64,000 nt of DNA from Hordeum vulgare subsp. vulgare (taxonomy: Eukaryota; Streptophyta; Magnoliopsida; Poales; Poaceae): positions 563,476,176-563,540,175 of the forward strand of contig NC_058521.1 in NCBI RefSeq assembly GCF_904849725.1. The letters run 5' to 3'. Positions 57,176 through 64,000 of this stretch are shown here, in pieces. Under the pieces are notes generated by a model. That model did not search any database. It was not told the DNA's origin and was given only the letters and a program-made list of their open reading frames with translations. The translations under genes and the position numbers were made by a program. How positions within the stretch are numbered: the stretch's first letter is position 1; the number at the start of each line of letters is the position of its first letter.

Positions 57176-60100
57176 ATGAGTGATCGTGCGTGGATGTATA
57201 CCGGTCACCCTAGTCAGAAAGAGATGACGAAAGAATGGTTTGTAAAAACAACGGAATTTGTGAAAGCCTCATTCGCAAATGGCAAGGAAAGAAACTATTG
57301 CCCCTGTCCTGGATGCGACAACTATAAAAAGACGACAGAGGCTGTAATGATTAAACACCTGCAGAGGAGGGGTTTTAAGCCTAATTATACGGTGTGTACA
57401 TTTCATGGTGAGTCTATACAACGCACAAGAGCTGAGGTGGTCCGTCGTCGCACGGACGAGCATGGTACCGGGATCGAGGACATGGTGCAAGACTTTGATG
57501 ATGCTCGGGATTCGAAAGATGAGATGGAGGAATCTGCAAAGGCCTTTTATGAAATGTTGGAGTCTTCAAAACGTCCTCTCCGTGAGCACACCGAGCTCTG
57601 TCAGCTAGATGCAATTGCACAAGTAATGGCTCTGAAGGCTCAGTCCAACTTCCTACCCAAAGGCCATGTCATGCTTGCAAACCTGTACCAGTCGGACAAA
57701 ATACTTCGTGTACTTAAGATGCCCTATGAGAAGATAGATGCATGTGAGAAAGGATTTGGCATATTTAGGAAGGAGTATGCACACTTGGACTATTGTACCA
57801 ATTGCGAGTCTTGCAGGTATCTTGTGGTAGACAACGGTATGGGTGAGAAGAGGCAAACCAAAATCGCAGTTAGTGTTCTTCGGTATATGCCAATCATACC
57901 AAGACTTCAACGTCTTTTCATGGTCGAAGAGACAGCCAGACAGATGACATGGCACAAATTGGGCAAAAGAACCGAACTAGATGCGGATGGGAATAACATG
58001 GTGGTACAAACATGAGATGAGGAAGCGTCGAAATATTTCCATGGATTGCATCAGGATAAAGCGGCAGATCCAAGGAATCCCCGAGTCTGCACCGCCACGG
58101 ATGGTTTTAATCCCTTCAGCATGACGGCAACCCAATACAGTTGTTGGCCTGTATTTGTCATTCCACTCAATCTCCCCCCCCCCCCCCGGGCAGATTATGC
58201 AAAGAAAGAACATATTTCTGACGTTGATAATTCCAGGGCCCAATTATCCGGGGAAGAATATGAATGTGTACCTGCAACCTCTTAAGGATGAATTGGAAGA
58301 AGCTTGGGATAATGGGGTCAAGACATACGATGCTGCTAGAATAGAAAACTTCAAAATGCATGTGTGGTACATGTACTCTATGCATGACTTGCCAGCGTAT
58401 GCGCTATTCTCTGGATGGTGTGTGCATGGAAGGTTCCCGTGCCCCCAATGCAAGGCAGCTCTTGAGTTTCATTGGTTGCAGGAGGGTCGGAAGTATTCTT
58501 GCTTTGACTTGCATAGACAGTTCGTGGATCCTGACCATCAGTTCAGAAAAGACAAGAAGAACTTTACGAAAGGTAAAGTTGTCAAAAACTTGGCACCACC
58601 TGCGTTGACAGGCCAACAGATCCTGGAACAGTTAAACGCCCTTGAGCCTGATCCAGAGCGTCCAGGGTATTTCAAGGGGTATAATTCAAAACACGCCTGG
58701 ACTCACAAGCCATGCTTCTGGGATCTGCCTTACTTCAAAGACCTCCTTCTTCCACACAATATCGGCATGATGCACACTGAAAAGAATATCGGCGAGGCTA
58801 TTTTTGGTACATTGTTCGACATAGATGGGAAGACAAAGGATAATACTAAGGCTAGAGTCGATCAAGAGACACTATGTCATAGACCGTTACAAAACATGTG
58901 AGAAGGCAAAGGAAAGCAGAAGTGGTCGAAGCCAAAGGCCTGGTTCAATCTTGAAAGGCCAGCTATGAGGGAAATTATCTTGTGGGTCAAAATGCACTTG
59001 ATGTTCCCCGATGGGTATGCAGCGAATCTAAAGAGGGGAGCGAGTCTTGAAAAAATAAAAATCTTTGGTCTCAAGAGTCATGATTGGCACATATGGCTAG
59101 AGCGGGTAATGCGGGTGATGTTACGTGGCTTTATTCCTGAGGATGAATGGCTAGTACTTGTAGAGCTGAGCTATTTCTTCCATGTTCTTTGTGCAAAAGA
59201 ATTGTCGCCTGGCGTGGTAGAAGACATGGAGGAGTTTGTACCGGAGTTGTTGTGCAAGTTAGAGAAGATCTTTCCATCGGGCTTCTTTAATCCAATGCAG
59301 CATTTGATTTTACATCTACCGACCGAGGCAAGATTGGGTGGACCCGTGCAAGATCGTTGGTGCTATGCAACTGAGAGGATGCAGAAGACCCTTCGAGCTA
59401 AATGTAAAAATAAGCGTAGAATTGAAGCATCGATGGCTGAGGCATTCATTACTGAGGAGGTGGCAAACTTTGTGACAGCACACTACGAAGCCAAAAATCA
59501 ACATTTGCATAATCCGAAGCCTCGGCACAATGATGCATACCCTAAAAAAGGTGGGTCCAACCTCAGCCTATTCAAAGGGAAGCTCGCACTAGCCGGTGCT
59601 TTGAAACCAATAACGTTGGATGTCGAAGAATGGCGGAACATTTCGTTGTATATCTTCAACAACCTAACAGAAGTGCGACCGTACATCGAGTGAGTTCTCG
59701 GCACATTTTCCCGTCACTTCTAATTCATTTGAACTGCTCTTATTCCCGGATATTTCAAATAGCCGTTACGTCGCCAAATTCTCGGATGGAGCGGTGATCG
59801 AAAATGATTCCGTCGAAGAGTATGAGCTTCTGTCAAAGACAGGAGGCGGCTATCCCGGTTTCATCTCTTGGTTCAAACAAACGGTAATTATCAATAATGG
59901 ACCATTTCATTTCTTGGTCTAACTTGCGGCTAATGCAACAATCGTTTCGTATTAAACTTGTAGGCTAATTCAGAGTCTATGGACGCCGAATTGAGACAAG
60001 TCGTTAATGGTTTTGACTATAAGGTCCGCTCATTTGAGAAATACAACATCAACGGGTATCTCTTTCGTACCTTTGGCAAAGAGCTATCTATGCCCGACCG

Positions 60101-60777
60101 GAAATCTACAAATTGTGGTGTCTCTGCTATCGGTGAAGGTGTTATCGAGTATTATGGAAGAGTTGAAGCAATTTATGAACTTCAATTCTATGGTGAAAAC
60201 CCACCGAACGTCATAGTCTTCAAATGTTATTGGTTCCAGCCAAATGAGACTAGAAGGACTCATGAACATATAGGACTAGTCGAAATCAATCCAAACACCC
60301 ATTTAGATGTTCCCGATGTCTATATTACGGCTCAACAGGCGACCCAGGTTTTTTTATCTACCGTGGGCATGCCAAACGGATAAGAATCTGGAAGGTTGGT
60401 ATGTTGTTTATGAACTGCTGCCACATGTCAGACCACCTCTCCCAAATGACCAGGATTATGAACCTCACATTAACCCAGACACATATGATGGAGAATTCTT
60501 CCAAGAAACACGTCTTTCCAAGAAACGTTTCAAGAACCGCCGTGCTTCACCCAAGAACATGGAAGTAGACAGCGACAATGAATCCGACTCCAGCCCTGAG
60601 CCGGAACCAGAAGACCTGGAACTCATAGAGGTTACTGATGCGGATGACCTGTCAATGCTTCAACCATTAAAGAAAGGCCTTTCACAACTTCACGCCGTTG
60701 AACCTGACGAGCACGTCATTCATGAAGACATGCATGATAGTGATGATGATGATGCATTTATTGATGATGATTATTAG
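57176..60777 (+). pseudogene. TNPD-like CACTA transposase, three exons, broken
   Basis: ATG 57176 (MSDRAWMYTGHPSQKEMTKEW). Exons are 57176-59689, 59763-59883 and 59964-60777, joined by GT-AG introns in correct phase. Domains in order: transposase-associated (to about 57430, CPCPGCDNYKK), Transposase_21 (about 57840-58830, with ATDGFNPFSMT, IIPGPNYPGKNMNV and FPCPQCKAAL), DUF4218 (58965-59600, HLPTEARLGGPVQDRWCY) and DUF4216 (about 60010-60300), with an acidic tail ending ...DDDDAFIDDDY. Lesions: TGA 58013-58015, a frameshift in a run of 14 C (58174-58187), TGA 58899-58901, and a one-base frameshift in a T run near 60350. The protein would cut and join CACTA ends in the nucleus. Confidence 0.92.
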
Positions 60778-60897
60778 TTTGTAAGATTCACAACTTAAAT
60801 TATATATTTTTTAATCTTTATTATTCAAGTACATATTATTATTCATGTCAGTTATTCAATTTTTTTTATGTTGTACTAATTTCTTTTAATCTTTATC

Positions 60898-63338
60898 ATG
60901 GCAGGTCACCAGGTGTTGAAAGATGGTGGGCGCTGGTCCAGATTGCTCGACGGGTTCTTCCCAGGCGCCCCGCACGAGGGGTGGTACTTCCCTTCCACCC
61001 CTATCTCTCCGTACAGCCTTGGCAGACAGTCTGTCAACACCACCCGTGGGAGAGGTGCTGGTCGGGTAGGGAAGAAGGGCAAGGGTACAGGGAGAGGTGG
61101 TGGTCGCGGAAGATCCAGGAGGACTATTGATCCGTCCTCGCCACCACCACCAGCTCATTCACCCGAGCATAGGACTACTATGGTCGACCCGTTTGCGAAG
61201 GAGGCTACGGGGACTCCGTTCTAGGAGCCTGGTGTTGACGGGCATTCGTCCCATGAGACTCCGGTCCAGGAGCAGCCTCAGGTCGAGGTGCATTCGGCCC
61301 ACGAGACTACGGTTCCGGAGGCTTCACCCGACGTGGAGAGGCCCGGATGGGAGACCTGGCCGGATTGGACCGAGTTGCCGGATTGGACCGAGGGTCCGGG
61401 TAGCTCAGGGGGCGGGGATGGCGGGGATGAGCTTACGGATAGTTAGGGCAATGTGCAAGTGGATGGGGCCACCGTGTACAAGCGTGGTAGTACACGTCTC
61501 CCGGTCGTGCCGGCTACCCGCGAGCAGAGGCCGGTGATTAAACCTGAAGGAGATAGGTAAGTACATTTACTCTTTTTTAGCTTTTGCCTTCAAGTTTGTT
61601 CAAATATCTAATGTGTTGACCTTATCATAATGCAGGGGATGGGTGCACCCTCTTGGAGTCTGCAGGCCGAACTCCGTCCTTGGTGTGCTTTCCCAGAAAA
61701 ATTTCCCGGGGTTTGTCACGTTGCCTGGTGAGGGTCAGGTTCCTACACTAGGATTTTCCTGGGAGCACTACCAGGCTGCGCAGGCCCCGCCGGATAAGAT
61801 TATAGATGGTGTCTTGTGCCACACGAGGGCCGAGATGGTGATCAAGAGCTTTTGGTAAATTATCCTTTTACACAATCTCAAATTAACAATATAGCTAATT
61901 ATTGTATTAATCGGTGTTTTCACGTTTGATTGCAAACCTTCTATAGATGTGAGGATGGATATGAGGAGGAGGCGGCCAGGGTTCTCGAGGCCGAGTGTAG
62001 GCGGTTACTACAGAACTTACGCCACGAGGCTCGGTCGCAGGCTATTCGATACTACTACGCCACGCGTGGTATTAAGAAGCAGAAGAAGGATTGCCGCGGA
62101 AAGTTTCTGAAGAAGGAGCAATACATGAAGGTAATTACCTATTCTTAAGTCCTTCTACGTAGTTTTATTGATTTCATTCATAGACGTAGCGCTCAAAATT
62201 CTTTCTAATAACTTACAGGTGCCCCCAAGATGGTGTGCGGATAAGATGGATTGTTGGGAGGCGTTGGTTGACGAGTGGTGCACAGGCAGCTGGCGAGCCA
62301 TCCACGAGAATGCGAAGGATCGGCATAGCCAAATGGTTGGTGTGCCACACCATCAAGGCAGCGCCAACTTACTTCAGTTCGGACAAAACTGGGTATGTGA
62401 TTTGCTTCATGATTCATGCAATTCATTCTTCATGCTAATATTTTGTTCCTCTCTTTTAGGAGCATCACAATAAGACGGAGATGCCACACTTGTACGACCT
62501 TTATGGCATGGCCCATACTGCCTCGTACAAGAAGGCGAAGGCATTCTCTGAGTCTGACCTGGATGATCCCAATAACTTCACCAACATATCATCCCACCAG
62601 AAGCTCGTGGCATACAGGGACGCGGGGAAGGCTACGAAAGGGGATGACTTTAACCCTAGCCAGGAACCTTTGGATCCAGAGCTGGTGATGATATCTGGTG
62701 GCGGGAGGCCCCATGGCTCGATAGCCATTGGATATGGGATAATACGTTGTCCACTCACTCTCCCGGAGATCAAGGCGCGCCAGTCGCGCAGCTGTCCTGA
62801 GATAACGCGTCGTCCGCGGCCAGTCGATCTTGCCATCGAGGTTAGTTGTACGGACTAAGAACACTTTCATCCATTTCATTATGTGTGTCACCATAGATCA
62901 TTACTGTGGTAACGAGGAATGGTGTTTCAGGCTGCTCTTCAGAAAGAGAGATTGGCAAACCAGGCTGCTCTTGAGGCTGCTCTTGAGAAATAGAGATTGG
63001 CAAGTCAGGCTGCTCTTGATGAGAGGGACCAGACCACGCCACGATTGATTGAGGAGGAGAGATCCCGGAATGAGGCGGGTCAACAGGCCCTGTACGAGCT
63101 TTTTGTGGTAAGTTTTTTTTCACATTAGCCAAATCAAGTGTGTAATGTCTGTTTCATTACTAACTAATACGACCCACTCTTCAGGGTCTGTGCGAGAAGA
63201 GCGGTCAAGTCCCTCTGTCGATGCTCGTCTTCTCTTCGATTGGCACGGTGAGTTTCATTATAAACTAGTATTAATAATTGAGTGTCATCATGCTCACTGA
63301 GACATTGCAAAATATCTATTCTGCAGAATAACTCCTGA
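60898..63338 (+). pseudogene. TNPA-like gene (plant transposase, Ptta/En/Spm family), multi-exon, broken
   Basis: Exons deduced from GT-AG borders and an uninterrupted protein theme: 60898-61556, 61636-61854, about 61932-62130, 62219-62392, 62460-62840, 62931-63107, 63185-63247 and 63327-63338 (ending NNS stop). The first exon encodes a Gly/Arg-rich region; exons 3-5 carry the Transposase_24-like core (EDGYEEEAARVLEAECRRLL, HHQGSANLLQFGQNW, HLYDLYGMAHTASYKKAKAF); exon 6 is a repeated AALEKERLANQ-type helix. Stops occur at 61222, 61444 and within exon 6 (GAGAAATAGAGA), and the acceptor before exon 3 appears to be AA instead of AG. The true first exon may lie upstream of 60898. In this family the product binds subterminal repeats. 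Confidence 0.8.
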
Positions 63339-63420
63339 GCGGCATCGCACGACCCTTCTCCAGGTGTTTCTCCTCCTTGATGACCACTGTAGTAAGTTTC
63401 TCTTCTCCTCTTTCATATTC

Positions 63421-64000
63421 TCCTTGCCTTAATTTCCCCCAACAATGACATAATTAGCCCATTTAGCTCCAAAAAGACATAGTTAGCTAATTTAGCTCCA
63501 AGAAGAGGAGAATAGGAGAAGAAATAGGACCTATGAAAAGAAAGAAGAAGAAGAAGAAGAGAAGAAGAAGAAGGAGGAAAAGGCCAAGGACCTTCTAGTC
63601 CTTCTCCTCCTCCTCCTCCTCCTCCTCCTCCTTCTTCTTTATTTCTTCTTATTCTCCTCCTCCTCCTCTTTATTCTCCTCTTTCATATTCTCCTTGCCTT
63701 AATTTCCCCAACAATGACATAATTAGCCCATTTAGCTCCAAAATGCCATAATAAGCTCAAAATGGCATAACAACCTTGGTTAGCTCATGAATATTATATA
63801 CTTAGCTTGTTTTCCTCTAAAATGAGATAATTAGCCCATTTAGCTCCAAAAAGACATAGTTAGCTAATTTAGCTCCAAGAAGATGAGAAGAGGAGAAGAA
63901 ATAGGAAAAATGAAAAGAAAGAAGAAGAAGAAGAATAGAAGAAGGAGAAGGAGGAGGAGGAGGAGGAGGAGAAGGAGGAGAAGGCCAAGGACCTTCTAGT
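63421..64000 (+). repeat. Repeat modules and purine/pyrimidine tracts after the TNPA-like gene
   Basis: Two further copies of the module with ATAATTAGCCCATTTAGCTC (63421-63505 and 63691-63882), each followed by AAATAGGA, GAAGAAG runs and AAGGCCAAGGACCTTCTAGT. The pair forms an imperfect tandem duplication of roughly 300-400 bases that continues beyond the window. Confidence 0.8.

Larger units (their letters stand above)
54773..64000 (+). mobile_element. Large CACTA (En/Spm) transposon, 5' part; right end outside the window
   Basis: It begins with subterminal repeats built on TTTGCCGTCTGC/GCAGACGGCAAA, then GC-rich DNA, purine tracts, a foldback, a TNPD-like gene and a TNPA-like gene, in the standard CACTA order. 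No clean CACTA terminus is visible at the junction with the type-B LTR at 54772, so the left end is probably truncated or mutated. Both genes carry lesions, so this copy is not autonomous now. Confidence 0.88.

Overview
The window looks like intergenic DNA from a large grass genome, most likely Triticeae (wheat, Aegilops or barley relatives). Support: an antisense copia element whose LTR ends match the BARE/WIS/Angela type, several gypsy LTRs starting TGATACGTCTC with tRNA-Asp primer sites, En/Spm (CACTA) transposons, a Stowaway MITE and a LINE tail. I see no intact host gene. Almost every base with a recognisable origin is transposon. Family names are from memory of LTR ends and domains and need a repeat-library search.

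Layout. 1-806: antisense LTR piece. 818-5655: a complete non-autonomous CACTA element (target duplication TGG) carrying three captured gene fragments (an LRL-type bHLH factor, ribosomal protein eL37, an acidic/basic serine-rich protein) and a Stowaway MITE. 5656-8878: mostly anonymous DNA with a LINE 3' end. 8879-31650: a four-layer region in which an antisense copia solo LTR (duplication CCTAG) was split by a gypsy element (9302-29640, LTR type A, gag-protease only), whose 5' LTR was split by a 12.1-kb copia element (10288-22406, duplication GGCGT). 31701-34741: type-B gypsy solo LTR split by an antisense type-A solo LTR. 35189-46786: antisense BARE/WIS/Angela-like copia element (duplication TTTTA), its 3' LTR split by a type-B solo LTR that is itself split by a type-A solo LTR. 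46787-52021: LTR-like non-coding DNA. 52022-54772: antisense type-A and type-B pieces. 54773 to the window end: the 5' part of a large CACTA element with a broken TNPD-like and a broken TNPA-like gene.

The strongest signals beyond routine annotation are these. (1) The 12-kb copia element has, behind pol, a second transcription unit: an array of dyad-symmetric 13-mers, a TATA box, a 10-base first coding exon, an intron and a roughly 460-codon reading frame. The same 13-mer array stands directly upstream of the TATA box in both LTRs, and a diverged version occupies the same place in the older antisense copia LTR. (2) The U5 ends of the gypsy LTRs carry ladders of tRNA-Asp primer-binding-site copies. 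One solo LTR flanked by near-matching 5-bp duplications ends beyond the site that serves as the true primer site in the full-length element, suggesting that LTRs grow by swallowing their own primer site. (3) The large CACTA element carries a roughly 180-base foldback upstream of its transposase gene.
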